Notes: generated by a model from the letters alone, not told the origin. A stretch of 12,471 nt of DNA from UBA4661 sp002405405 (GCA_036847245.1 DAIUAL010000089.1:1-12471), one strand, 5' to 3'; positions 1 to 7,866 are shown, numbered from the stretch's first letter. Made by a program: numbers and translations.

Positions 1-65
1 GGAGTAGTGATATAAAGACCATCGTTATAATTACTGCCAGCACTTTTGATTTGTCTCGATTGAGA

Positions 66-908
66 TTAAGATTTACGTAGGGCATCCCAATATACTGCAC
101 TGTTCTTAGCAATTGACAAGAACTTTGATACTTTTACTTTCTCATCTGATGTAACTTTTGAGTTTGTGTTGAGTTGCACTTCTAAGTCATTGAAATACGT
201 AAGTGTCTCACTTAAACTGATCCTTCCCTGCCCCCCATCGAAAGCCGCCGCCGCGAGAATCATTCGACCAAAATACTGCTGTGCATCTACTCCCAGTTTG
301 TTATGCGCAACAAGTCTTTGCTTCAATGTCATTGAAGCAGTATCTAAGCGATGCATATCTCTATCGTATTTTTCAAAAGCTTTAGAGAGTTCCTTTTTAC
401 ACTGTTCTTTTTTGTTAGCAGGGATAGGAGTATCCTTTACCGAAGATTCAACAAGGTAATGCGATACTTCATCAAAAAACTCTTTCGAGCCTGCTTCCAA
501 TTTTCGTCCTTTTCTTTGGACATACGAGTTATTGACAGCGAATAAGTAAGCCATGAGTTTATTATGCAACTGCCCGACACTATTCACCTGATCGGAGGAT
601 GATGAAAGTTGCGTTCTGTATTGTTGCTCGTTGTCTCTGACTCGTTGAGTAAGATTGGTTAATGGTTTTACGATGAGTGAATCTTGAATACTATTGATGA
701 ATGAACCATGTTCAAAAGTTCCTCCGGTTTTTACGAGAGATGACTTACTCGCTTCAGTAGATTGAGTGTTAGAAGAATCCAAGACACCATCGTTGATACA
801 AGATTGCAAAAAGAAAGTAGCACCTGCTAACAAGATGCCACACAACAGTTTGTGATACTTCATCAAAGATCTTGATGTTTTTTGCTTAGACATACCGAAC
901 TTGACCAT
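66..908 (-). CDS. Putative lipoprotein of unknown function (280 aa)
   Basis: I do not recognise the family. The start at 908 is chosen because a GAGGGAG Shine-Dalgarno sequence (917-923, minus strand) lies 8 nt upstream; ATGs at 893 and 863 are alternatives. The N-terminus is a short basic stretch, a hydrophobic segment (about residues 20-33) and a lipobox ending LQSC with Cys37, so the mature protein is predicted to be lipid-anchored at an envelope membrane. A Ser/Thr-rich linker follows. The rest is charged and largely helical in character, with an alanine-rich stretch (ILAAAAFDGG) about 60 residues from the end. There is no recognisable catalytic motif. The open frame continues to 1103, but that extension covers the intergenic repeats and has no RBS, so I reject it. 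Neighbours are divergent and give no functional clue. The gene looks more AT-rich than the metabolic genes nearby, judged by eye. Lipoprotein call fairly sure; function unknown. Confidence 0.75.
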   Translation of the reverse strand: MVKFGMSKQKTSRSLMKYHKLLCGILLAGATFFLQSCINDGVLDSSNTQSTEASKSSLVKTGGTFEHGSFINSIQDSLIVKPLTNLTQRVRDNEQQYRTQLSSSSDQVNSVGQLHNKLMAYLFAVNNSYVQRKGRKLEAGSKEFFDEVSHYLVESSVKDTPIPANKKEQCKKELSKAFEKYDRDMHRLDTASMTLKQRLVAHNKLGVDAQQYFGRMILAAAAFDGGQGRISLSETLTYFNDLEVQLNTNSKVTSDEKVKVSKFLSIAKNSAVYWDALRKS

Positions 909-916
909 ACAACATA

Positions 917-923
917 CTCCCTC
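917..923 (-). promoter_or_regulatory. Ribosome binding site deciding the lipoprotein start
   Basis: GAGGGAG on the minus strand, with an 8-nt spacer to the ATG at 908. The same GGGAG/GGGGAG core with the same 8-nt spacer precedes the genes starting at 1183 and 7185, which supports all three start choices. Confidence 0.65.
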
Positions 924-943
924 TATAAGTGAAAAAATAACTG

Positions 944-962
944 TGTCAGAATTTTTCTGACA
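944..962. promoter_or_regulatory. Perfect 8-bp inverted repeat upstream of the lipoprotein gene
   Basis: The arms TGTCAGAA (944-951) and TTCTGACA (955-962) are exact reverse complements around a 3-nt TTT centre. The site lies 35 bp upstream of the lipoprotein start codon and 20 bp upstream of its RBS. It could be a dyad operator for a dimeric regulator or a small hairpin in the 5' leader. No T-tract in a suitable position makes it a terminator. The symmetry is seen directly; the regulatory role is inference. Confidence 0.4.
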
Positions 963-1007
963 ATATGACGACAAGTTATCTGTATCAGTCAAAGTGAGAA
1001 ACACCCC

Positions 1008-1067
1008 AAACAGTACATTTCGCTTACTCAAAGCAGTACATTTTAACTTACCCAAAACAGTATTTCC
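1008..1067. repeat. Three degenerate direct repeats spaced 23-24 bp, possible IS21-like end remnant
   Basis: The core CAGTACATTT occurs at 1011-1020 and 1034-1043, with a decayed third copy (CAGTATTT) at 1058-1065. Each is preceded by CAAA or CAAAG, and the first two are followed by a CTTAC-like block. On the minus strand the unit reads AATGTACTGnTTTGnGTAAG. Multiple terminal repeats of about this size and period are known at the ends of IS21-family elements, where the transposase binds. No transposase gene is present, so this would be a solo or decayed end. Clustered binding sites for a regulator of either divergent gene are an equally open reading. Confidence 0.4.
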
Positions 1068-1168
1068 TTGCTTGGATTCAAGTAGCAGGTAGCACCATCG
1101 CACAAGAAAACATAGGTGATGTAATCATTTTTTGCCATTTTTCTTTTGTAATACCGTTTCATTTTTGT

Positions 1169-1174
1169 GGGGAG
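1169..1174 (+). promoter_or_regulatory. Ribosome binding site deciding the DUF2490 gene start
   Basis: GGGGAG followed by an 8-nt spacer to the ATG at 1183. This favours the internal ATG over the earlier in-frame ATG at 1132, which would add 17 residues in front of a normal signal peptide. Confidence 0.7.
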
Positions 1175-1182
1175 ATTCTACC

Positions 1183-1974
1183 ATGCTTCGACATTTCTTA
1201 ATCGTACTATGCGTTGTGGTGTGTACGATCTGTACTCTTCGCCCAAGTACTTTAATAGCACAAGGTGCGCCCTCAAAAAACACCATAGAACAGCTCAACT
1301 CATGGTCAGTCTTCTTGAATACCTTTCGCTTGAACAATGAGTGGTCAGTATCCACCGACATTCAAATTCGGCGTTCACGATTTGTTGATACATGGATGCA
1401 ATCGCTCAATCGTATCGGGTTGAATTATCATGTCAATCCCGATCTCACGCTCACTGTCGGTTATGCGTATGTTCTCACTTATCCCTATGGAAAACAACCG
1501 ATTCCCTCATCGGAGTATCGCCAAGAGCATCGATTTTGGGAGCAGGTAAATCTTACTTCTCGCTTTTCTTCGCTCGAACTTCAGCATCGTTTTCGTTTGG
1601 AGCAACGTTTACTTAATGAGTGGTCTATACCCGATGTAACAACCGGTTCACGCTCGATGATCGATGGATTTATTTTAGAAAATCGTTTTCGCTATCGCTT
1701 CATGGCAAATATCCCACTAGCACGCAATGCACAAAGTCAGCAAACATGGTTTGCGAGCTTGCACAATGAAATTTTTATCAATGTTGGTGGGAATATCGGA
1801 TTTAATGTGTTCGATCAAAATCGTGCGGTAGCAATGTTGGGATATCAGTTTTCTCCGCTCGTCAATTTACAGATCGGCTATATGAATCAAAGCATTCAGA
1901 AGCCGAATGGTCGCGACATGGAGAGCAATCACACACTCACCACGTATTTTACCTATAACTTTGATTTTCGGTAA
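1183..1974 (+). CDS. DUF2490 family outer-membrane beta-barrel protein (263 aa)
   Basis: The protein has an N-terminal signal peptide (hydrophobic residues about 4-19, likely cleavage after LIA near residue 26). The rest consists of alternating aromatic/polar strands typical of a small outer-membrane barrel, ending in a terminal aromatic block (YFTYNFDFR). Motifs such as WSVFLNTFRLNNEW, an early RRSRF, an EHRFWEQ strand and RLEQRLLNEW match the DUF2490 pattern that I know from Bacteroidota and related phyla. The family has no assigned biochemical role; a structural or channel function in the outer membrane is only inferred. The upstream ATG at 1132 is rejected in favour of 1183 because of the GGGGAG RBS. 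The gene converges on the histidine kinase gene with only 11 bp between stop codons and no visible terminator hairpin between them. Confidence 0.85.
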   Translation: MLRHFLIVLCVVVCTICTLRPSTLIAQGAPSKNTIEQLNSWSVFLNTFRLNNEWSVSTDIQIRRSRFVDTWMQSLNRIGLNYHVNPDLTLTVGYAYVLTYPYGKQPIPSSEYRQEHRFWEQVNLTSRFSSLELQHRFRLEQRLLNEWSIPDVTTGSRSMIDGFILENRFRYRFMANIPLARNAQSQQTWFASLHNEIFINVGGNIGFNVFDQNRAVAMLGYQFSPLVNLQIGYMNQSIQKPNGRDMESNHTLTTYFTYNFDFR

Positions 1975-1985
1975 TGCGTAGAAGA

Positions 1986-3512
1986 CTATACTTTTTTCAA
2001 GCGTAAAGTGAATATCATGCCATGACCTGCCGGATTGTGCTCTGCATGAATACTCCCACCCATTGCTTCCATATACTCTTTGGCAATCGACAATCCCAAC
2101 CCTGTTGAATCTTCACCGGCAGTTGGGCGTGAGGAAAGTTTACGGAAGGGTTGAAAAAGTTGCCCCATTTCTTCGAGTGGAATACCCTGACCTTGGTCTG
2201 CTACGGATAGTGCAAGACACTGTTCTTCTTCAATCAGAGTAATTGTAATTGTTGTATCGGGGTACGAATACTTTACAGCATTGGAAATAATATTGTCCAA
2301 CACTTGACGAAATAAAAACTCATCAAACCACGCATTCTTTTGGCATTCGGAGGGATATACCATGCGCTGCTGCTTTTGCATAGCTCGTGGCTCGTATTCA
2401 GCAAGTGTTTCTTGCAAATATGGGAGTACAGAGGCTGACTGCATTTGAAGATTACTGAGTCGTTCTTTACTCTCTTTGTGTTCGAGCAAGAGTCCGATGA
2501 TTTTTTGCATCCGCTGGATAGCACCGGCTGATTGCTCTAAAATCTTCTCTTGTTTTTGCTCTTGATCAGTCAGTGGTGTATCAGTATTTGCTGATTTGCG
2601 GGAGTAAATTTTGAGGACTTCGATGCCAAGTTGTATACCTGTCAGAGGTGACTTCAGATCATGGGCAACGATATTCATGATGCGTTCTTGTTGGCGATTC
2701 AATTCTGATAATTCATTATTGCTCACTGCCAAACGGTCATTTAATTCTCGTAATTGTTGATTCTTGATAGCAACAGCCTGATTGGTTTCGATGAGATATT
2801 GATTGGACTCTTCCATCGCAACGCGCTGTGTTTCAATAATTGTCATCGACTGCGTCAGTTCTTGTCGTTGTCGATAAGCGACATATTCAGTATCAAACTT
2901 TTCTACTTTTTTCTTGTGAAGAAAGAACGAAATAGTAACCGCAAATCCGGTTGTCGCACAAATCACAATGGTGTTATTCGTTAGAACAAGAGGATTCGGT
3001 TGAAACTTGAAGAGGAATGCGATTTGTATAGCGGATGCGAGTAATACTGTGGCGGTAAAAATTGTTCCTCGCAGAGTAAGTACAATCGGAATCAAAAGCA
3101 TCGGAAGCAAGTAACTTTCAATCGTACCATCAATCAGTGTAGAAGCACCTCCCATGAGGAGTGCCACAACAAAGGATATGATCATACCGATAATAATGCT
3201 CTGCTGTTGCAACCACGATAATGACTGATAGTATTTCTCTATTTGAAATTCAGGATACTCTAGCACAGATGTGCATGTGGGCGGGCAAACACTCATGCTT
3301 TTCACAGAAAGAACAAACATACCCACAATCATAACAAACGATACTCCCACGCTGAATAATGCTATCGGTTGGTATAACACAAAACCATAATATGTAGCAA
3401 TCAACACAAAGATGAGCATGGAAGTAAGCGACATGACTTTCATACCTTTTGCACTGTCTATAATAGACTCTAAGGCAAAGTAATAGTCTTTATTGGTCTT
3501 GAATGTGATCAT
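1986..3512 (-). CDS. Membrane-bound sensor histidine kinase (508 aa)
   Basis: Residues about 25-200 form roughly six hydrophobic helices in two groups, separated by a cytoplasmic or periplasmic loop carrying a CPPTC motif (about residues 76-80). A coiled-coil-like segment (about 215-275) links to the HisKA H-box IVAHDLKSP with the phospho-acceptor near His284. The HATPase_c domain follows: N-box DNIISNAVKYS, G1 box DQGQGIP, F-box FQPFRKL, and G2 TGLGLSIAKEY. All motifs needed for autophosphorylation are present, so it is predicted to be active. There is no receiver domain and no response regulator gene in the window, so it is an orphan as seen here. The sensor domain matches nothing I can name. 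The ATG at 3512 is preferred; a TTG at 3584 in frame would add 24 residues, and neither has a good RBS. It lies downstream of accC and may be in the same transcript. Confidence 0.9.
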   Translation of the reverse strand: MITFKTNKDYYFALESIIDSAKGMKVMSLTSMLIFVLIATYYGFVLYQPIALFSVGVSFVMIVGMFVLSVKSMSVCPPTCTSVLEYPEFQIEKYYQSLSWLQQQSIIIGMIISFVVALLMGGASTLIDGTIESYLLPMLLIPIVLTLRGTIFTATVLLASAIQIAFLFKFQPNPLVLTNNTIVICATTGFAVTISFFLHKKKVEKFDTEYVAYRQRQELTQSMTIIETQRVAMEESNQYLIETNQAVAIKNQQLRELNDRLAVSNNELSELNRQQERIMNIVAHDLKSPLTGIQLGIEVLKIYSRKSANTDTPLTDQEQKQEKILEQSAGAIQRMQKIIGLLLEHKESKERLSNLQMQSASVLPYLQETLAEYEPRAMQKQQRMVYPSECQKNAWFDEFLFRQVLDNIISNAVKYSYPDTTITITLIEEEQCLALSVADQGQGIPLEEMGQLFQPFRKLSSRPTAGEDSTGLGLSIAKEYMEAMGGSIHAEHNPAGHGMIFTLRLKKV

Positions 3513-3639
3513 GAAATGATGAGGTATAACAAGAATATTGGTCACATAGCACAAGACCAAACTTACAGATTCATTGTACGACAAAGAACAAGAATGTTTC
3601 CACAGACAATCAATTCCGGCAATAATTTATAATCACCGC

Positions 3640-5103
3640 TCAACGACTGCTTGTCACCCATGTACTTGTACTTTGCCAGACGGGAACACGTCGTTCTAAA
3701 CCTTGTGCATGAGCGTATGCGGCACTTGCCGCCAAAAGAACCTGCAAATGCTCGGGCACTTGGTTGCGCCATTGCTCTGCCACAAAGGCGGTCGAATAGT
3801 GTCCAGAACGAAATGGTTCTGAATTCAGTGTAAACCGACAAAAAGGTATCGTTGTATTAAATCCTGCTAAATGATATTCATCAAGTGCCGCAATGGTACG
3901 ATCAATAGCTTCAGTACGATTTTCGCCCCACACAATAAGTTTTGCCGCCATAGAGTCATAATGGATACCACTCTCAAATCCCTGATACAAAGCCGCATCA
4001 TTACGAATATGATCACCTTCCGGTAAATGCATAAAACTCACTGTACCACTATCGGGAAAGAAATCATTATAGACATCTTCAACACAGATACGGCACTCGA
4101 TAGCATGACCTTTTGGCTTAATATCCTCTTGTGTTAAAGCGAGTTTTTCACCCGCAGCAATACGCAATTGCTGTTCAACCAGATCAACGCCGGTCAATGC
4201 TTCTGTTACCGGATGCTCCACTTGTAGGCGTGTGTTCACTTCCATGAAGTAAAACTTTCCATGTTTATCAAGAAGAAACTCTAAGGTTCCTGCATTTGTG
4301 TAATGCGATGCTTTCACCAAACGAGCCGCCGCTTCGCCCATAGCTTTACGCAACTCGGGTGTGACGGCACTTGAGGGCGATTCCTCAATAACCTTTTGGT
4401 GGCGGCGTTGGATCGAACATTCTCGTTCGGGGAAATACAACACTGTGCCATGCGTATCTGCTAAAATTTGAATTTCGATGTGACGCGGTTGTACAATATA
4501 CTTTTCGATGAAGACACGATCGTCATTGAATGCCGTGAGTGCCTCACCTTGTGCCGAACGGAGAGCATCTGCAAGATCTTCTTCACGTTCTACCACTCGC
4601 ATACCTTTGCCACCACCACCTGCAGCAGCTTTGAGGATAACAGGGTACGTAATTCGCTCTGCGATCTCGCGTACTTGCTCATACGATTGTACCGCATCGG
4701 TCGTACCATCAGCAAAAGGAACATCTGCTGTTTTGGCAAGAGCACGTGCGGCAGTTTTGTCACCAAGCATCTCGATTGCTTTCGGTGTCGGTCCGATAAA
4801 GACCATACCTGCATCTATTACTTTTTGTGCAAATTCTTCTTTCTCGGACAAAAAGCCATAGCCGGGATGAATAGCTTCTGCTCCTGTTTGCTGAGCAGCA
4901 GAAAGAATCTTATCCATAACTAAATAACTTTCCCGCGGTGTAAAACCACCAATAGCCACTGCTTCATCTGCTTCTTTCACATGCAAACCATGCATATCGG
5001 CATCGGAATACACTGCTACTGTCTTGACACCTAACCGCTTACAGGTACGAATAATGCGTAGGGCGATTTCACCACGATTAGCAATGAGAATTTTTGAAAA
5101 CAT
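3640..5103 (-). CDS. accC: Biotin carboxylase subunit of an acetyl-/acyl-CoA carboxylase (487 aa)
   Basis: This enzyme carboxylates biotin on a carrier protein using ATP and bicarbonate. The domain order is complete. The N-terminal biotin carboxylase domain opens FSKILIANRGEIALRI. The ATP-grasp domain contains the glycine-rich loop GGGGKGMR (162-169), the ERECSIQRRHQKVIEESPS block (227-245) and the active-site stretch EVNTRLQVEHPVTE (288-301). The C-terminal domain has the conserved arginine near 367 (HIRND) and YDSMAAKLIVWG. At 487 aa it is about 40 residues longer than E. coli AccC (449) and carries no biotin attachment motif (no MKM), so it needs a separate BCCP and carboxyltransferase encoded elsewhere. 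It could serve acetyl-CoA carboxylase or a propionyl-/other acyl-CoA carboxylase; sequence alone does not decide. It starts 44 bp after the paaN-type gene on the same strand, which suggests co-transcription. No clear RBS. Confidence 0.93.
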   Translation of the reverse strand: MFSKILIANRGEIALRIIRTCKRLGVKTVAVYSDADMHGLHVKEADEAVAIGGFTPRESYLVMDKILSAAQQTGAEAIHPGYGFLSEKEEFAQKVIDAGMVFIGPTPKAIEMLGDKTAARALAKTADVPFADGTTDAVQSYEQVREIAERITYPVILKAAAGGGGKGMRVVEREEDLADALRSAQGEALTAFNDDRVFIEKYIVQPRHIEIQILADTHGTVLYFPERECSIQRRHQKVIEESPSSAVTPELRKAMGEAAARLVKASHYTNAGTLEFLLDKHGKFYFMEVNTRLQVEHPVTEALTGVDLVEQQLRIAAGEKLALTQEDIKPKGHAIECRICVEDVYNDFFPDSGTVSFMHLPEGDHIRNDAALYQGFESGIHYDSMAAKLIVWGENRTEAIDRTIAALDEYHLAGFNTTIPFCRFTLNSEPFRSGHYSTAFVAEQWRNQVPEHLQVLLAASAAYAHAQGLERRVPVWQSTSTWVTSSR

Positions 5104-5147
5104 AAAGTCAACAGAACGAGATGAAAAGAAGAAAAAGTCAATGGAGC

Positions 5148-6824
5148 TTATGCAAGCACTTCTCGTGTACCGATTACATTAAAACGATTCACCACAAAGC
5201 CTAAATCAGCAAAAGAAGCGTTACCCGCCGGGTTTGCACCTGCACCATGAAAATCGCTGAATGCTGCTGATTGATTGACAAAGATATTACCAACATAGTT
5301 AAAGGCAATGGCCGTTTTGCCCTCGAAAAGAATGGCATCCTCGGCATGACTCCGCTGTGCGGAGTCGATGGTGTATACTAATGTTGTCAATGCACCCTTT
5401 CTTTGCAGTGAACGTACCAATAATGCCACACTCTGTTCAAAATTCTCTGTCGGAATCATAAAGCTAATAGGTCCAAACCATTCTTGCTCATAGACATCCT
5501 GTTGATCGGTATTGGCTTGCAACACCAGCGGCGAGTAGCTCCGTGCATTCTCAAAACCCGGTTGAGCTATCGGCTCAGATGCACATACAACCGGCAGACC
5601 TAATGATTGTGCGCGTTGTAAACGTTCAGCAGTTACCGTACTTTGAATAGCACCACACACGCCGGCACCCATTTTCGGATTCAATGCCAAGCCACGAATT
5701 TTCTCAGCAAAACGTCGTGCTACTTCGTCGTAAGGAATACGCGTGCCATTTTCCAACACACCATCACGCGACACAAAAAAGTTTTGCGAGGTAGTACACA
5801 TCTGCCCACTGTACAAACTCACCGTAAAAGCAAGGTTATCCAATACAGCATCCAAATTGGTTACACTTTCCAATATCACGGCATTCACACCGGCTTTTTC
5901 GGTAAAGACTGCTTTGCCATGTTTATGAGCAATCGCCTCGATAGTATTACCAAAAGCACCTCCGGTAAAATCAATGAGTGCAATAGCAGGATGCTCTGCA
6001 AGTTCAAGTGTACGCGGCTCCGCAGAGGAATCCATTGCAATCTGCACGAGATGCGGATCAAGTCCGTATGCAGAGAATGTTCTTTGCATAGCAGAAATAA
6101 CGATGGCAATCGGCAGGACTGATTTTGGATGTGGCTTAACGATGACCGGATTCCCTGTGACCAAACTTGCCAATAATCCGGGCATGGTATTCCATGTTGG
6201 GAAAGTCGAGCAACCTATAACCAAACCAATACCTTTGGGAACAACACGAAAAGATTTTTTCACATGTACTTCGCCGCCACCGATTGTTTTGGTCCATGTT
6301 GTTTCGGCAACAGTTGCTGTTTGTGCATAATAGCCAACAGCAATTGCCTCCAGAGCCCGATCGAAGGCATGAGGTCCTGCCGCTTGAAAAGCCATGGCAA
6401 ACCCCTGCCCTGTGGTATGCATCGTTGCATAAGCGATTTCAAAAAAATGTTTACTCGCTTGTTCTAAACTTTCAATAAGCACAACTGCACGCTCTTGTGC
6501 TGAAAGTCTCTTCCATGCTTGCCCCGCCGAATGCGCTTGGCTGATTAATACTTCTGTTGGAACAAAGGGGTACGTAACACCAAGTGTAAATCCGTATGGT
6601 GATTCCTCTTCGCCAATTTGCGCTGTGGTACCAGCTTGTACAAAACGGTTAAATGCTGTATTCAGAGATTGCTTAAATGCTTGCTCTCCATCAGTAGCTG
6701 CTGTTTCACCATAAAATTTCTTACTGGGTGATTCCTGCCAATGTGAGTAGTATAATCGTGATTGATTAGCAGATACCGCCTGCTGAAGAGTGTCGGAGTG
6801 TGCAGAGAGAAGTTGTGCGATCAT
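5148..6824 (-). CDS. paaN: PaaN-type aldehyde dehydrogenase (phenylacetate degradation protein family, 558 aa)
   Basis: This is an aldehyde dehydrogenase superfamily member that resembles the stand-alone PaaN family, without the C-terminal MaoC hydratase domain of the roughly 680-aa bifunctional PaaZ. The length fits that family. Visible features are an extended N-terminus (about 1-95), the NAD(P)-binding core with TFPTWNT (Asn212), IVKPHP (Lys230), FTGG (287-290), the general-base Glu309 in FTEKAG and the catalytic Cys343 in YSGQMCTTSQNF. In known pathways such enzymes oxidise the CoA-linked semialdehyde formed after ring opening in phenylacetyl-CoA catabolism. No paaA-E, paaK or other paa gene is in the window, so the substrate is uncertain; another CoA-linked or free aldehyde is possible. 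It is the first gene of a likely three-gene minus-strand operon with accC and the histidine kinase. The ATG at 6824 is the first in frame; the RBS is weak. Confidence 0.88.
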   Translation of the reverse strand: MIAQLLSAHSDTLQQAVSANQSRLYYSHWQESPSKKFYGETAATDGEQAFKQSLNTAFNRFVQAGTTAQIGEEESPYGFTLGVTYPFVPTEVLISQAHSAGQAWKRLSAQERAVVLIESLEQASKHFFEIAYATMHTTGQGFAMAFQAAGPHAFDRALEAIAVGYYAQTATVAETTWTKTIGGGEVHVKKSFRVVPKGIGLVIGCSTFPTWNTMPGLLASLVTGNPVIVKPHPKSVLPIAIVISAMQRTFSAYGLDPHLVQIAMDSSAEPRTLELAEHPAIALIDFTGGAFGNTIEAIAHKHGKAVFTEKAGVNAVILESVTNLDAVLDNLAFTVSLYSGQMCTTSQNFFVSRDGVLENGTRIPYDEVARRFAEKIRGLALNPKMGAGVCGAIQSTVTAERLQRAQSLGLPVVCASEPIAQPGFENARSYSPLVLQANTDQQDVYEQEWFGPISFMIPTENFEQSVALLVRSLQRKGALTTLVYTIDSAQRSHAEDAILFEGKTAIAFNYVGNIFVNQSAAFSDFHGAGANPAGNASFADLGFVVNRFNVIGTREVLA

Positions 6825-6872
6825 AACAAGAAGTTCAGAGAAAATTGTTTTTTTGAAAGGGAATTGAAACGT

Positions 6873-6902
6873 ACTCTATGATTGGTTTGTGTATTTTGTC
6901 AA
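6873..6902 (-). promoter_or_regulatory. Candidate sigma70-type promoter for the paaN-accC-kinase cluster
   Basis: On the minus strand a perfect TTGACA (-35, at 6897-6902) is followed after 18 bp by TAGAGT (-10, at 6873-6878, 4 of 6 consensus). It lies about 50 bp upstream of the paaN-type ATG. If the host uses the Bacteroidia-type promoter consensus this match may be fortuitous. Confidence 0.4.
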
Positions 6903-6981
6903 CGTTCTTTTTCTCACGATGCTTTTCTTCGCATGCCGTAAGACGAAGTATCTGCTTATAACTGACAGGACGTGATTTGTA

Positions 6982-7185
6982 TTACTGGTCGCTATTCATA
7001 AGTTCGGGAAAACGACGTTTCATGTATGTCATGAAAACAATCATACCGATACCGGCAACTGCAAATGCCAATCCGGCATACACAAGGAATGTCTGTTGCG
7101 AGAGTGCAAATCCTGCAAGAAAGACTAACGCGGCAAGAAAATTAGAAGCAATCAGTGTAACAAATGCTTTTCGAAATTTATTCAC
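6982..7185 (-). CDS. Small two-helix membrane protein (67 aa)
   Basis: I do not recognise the family. The GTG at 7185 is chosen as the start because GGGGAG (7194-7199, minus strand) lies exactly 8 nt upstream; the ATG at 7245 would add 20 residues read through the divergent intergenic region. The protein has a short basic N-terminus (MNKFRK), two predicted transmembrane helices (about 8-28 and 33-54), and a positively charged then acidic tail (MKRRFPELMNSDQ). The positive charges suggest that both ends face the cytoplasm. It is divergent from the lipoprotein gene at 7249 and lies 157 bp upstream of the paaN-type gene on the same strand. It could be the first gene of that transcript, but the candidate promoter at 6873-6902 lies between them. 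Function unknown. Confidence 0.65.
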   Translation of the reverse strand: MNKFRKAFVTLIASNFLAALVFLAGFALSQQTFLVYAGLAFAVAGIGMIVFMTYMKRRFPELMNSDQ

Positions 7186-7193
7186 AGTAGCGT

Positions 7194-7199
7194 CTCCCC
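7194..7199 (-). promoter_or_regulatory. Ribosome binding site deciding a GTG start
   Basis: GGGGAG with an 8-nt spacer to the GTG at 7185. It matches the RBS form and spacing seen at 1169-1174 and 917-923, and is the main reason to prefer the GTG start for the 67-aa membrane protein. Confidence 0.6.
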
Positions 7200-7248
7200 A
7201 ATAGAAAAATAAGATTGAAATGACATTAAATTTTACGTTTACCATACA

Positions 7249-7866
7249 ATGAACTCGAAACTACAAAATTCCCTTTTGCCTTGCTCTGTGGAGAGCGACA
7301 AATTTCAAAAGAATGCTCGTGTACATCATTCTTTTTTTGCCTTTATGTTGGTGACACTGCTTGCGATGGTATGTCTTCTCAGTGCCTGCAATAGTGGCTT
7401 ACAACCGCCTGCCGAGCTACCGCCCACCCAAATTGCCGGAACAATTCGCTATGTTGGCGGTTGGCCACCTACCGTTAATCCTATTACTCGCGACAGCGTA
7501 CTGAACATCCGTGTTGCAGCATTTCGCGATTTTCCTCCGCAAAATATCGTTACCGATGTATTGGCAGGACGTGCATACTTTACGCCTTCAGCATTATCCC
7601 TTGATTCTTCCCTTGCACGCTTTGTTGATGCTTCTTCGTATTCGATTATTATTCCGGATAATAATCCTGCAACAGAAATTCGCTATGTAGCCGTCGCTAT
7701 GCTTGTGCGTTCCTTGTTTCTTGTACCTGCATCATGGCGGATTATCGGGGTGTACACGGCGACGGGTAATCAAGCACAACCGGGGACGATCCGCATCATA
7801 CCGAATACTCTTCATCGTGCTGATATTACCGTCGATTTCCGTAATCCTCCTCCTCAACCATTTTAA
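7249..7866 (+). CDS. Putative lipoprotein upstream of the TonB-dependent receptor (205 aa)
   Basis: A hydrophobic segment (about residues 30-45) ends in the lipobox LSAC with Cys47, so the mature protein is predicted to be lipid-anchored. The N-terminal region before it is long (about 29 residues). The ATG at 7345 (MLVTLLAMV...) would give a more normal 14-residue signal sequence and is a real alternative start; neither has a good RBS. The mature part (about 158 aa) starts with a proline-rich linker and then looks beta-rich, with GTIRYVGGW, LNIRVAAFRDFPP and ITVDFRNPP, reminiscent of small Ig-like or carboxypeptidase-regulatory-like folds, but I cannot name a family. The last residues are proline-rich (NPPPQPF). 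The receptor gene begins 65 bp downstream on the same strand with no terminator between, so co-transcription and a partner role at the outer membrane are plausible inferences. Confidence 0.72.
   Translation: MNSKLQNSLLPCSVESDKFQKNARVHHSFFAFMLVTLLAMVCLLSACNSGLQPPAELPPTQIAGTIRYVGGWPPTVNPITRDSVLNIRVAAFRDFPPQNIVTDVLAGRAYFTPSALSLDSSLARFVDASSYSIIIPDNNPATEIRYVAVAMLVRSLFLVPASWRIIGVYTATGNQAQPGTIRIIPNTLHRADITVDFRNPPPQPF

Noticed and set aside
909..1103. N-terminal extension of the 66-908 lipoprotein to 1103
   Set aside because: The frame is open, but it runs over the intergenic repeats, has no RBS at its start, and would put 65 odd residues in front of a good start and lipobox.
3513..3584. TTG start at 3584 for the histidine kinase
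   Set aside because: It adds 24 residues from a rare start codon without an RBS; the ATG at 3512 gives a more ordinary N-terminus. The choice is not certain.
4468..4923. 151-codon open frame antisense to the biotin carboxylase gene
   Set aside because: It overlies a strongly conserved enzyme gene, has a Cys/Phe/Ser-rich composition typical of antisense frames, and shows no RBS.
5643..6122. 159-codon open frame antisense to the paaN-type gene
   Set aside because: It is a shadow of the conserved aldehyde dehydrogenase gene, with no RBS and no recognisable domain.
6921..6955. Hairpin (CTTCG/CGAAG) downstream of the 67-aa membrane protein gene as a terminator
   Set aside because: The stem is only about 5 bp, competes with another short pairing, and no T-tract follows on the minus strand.
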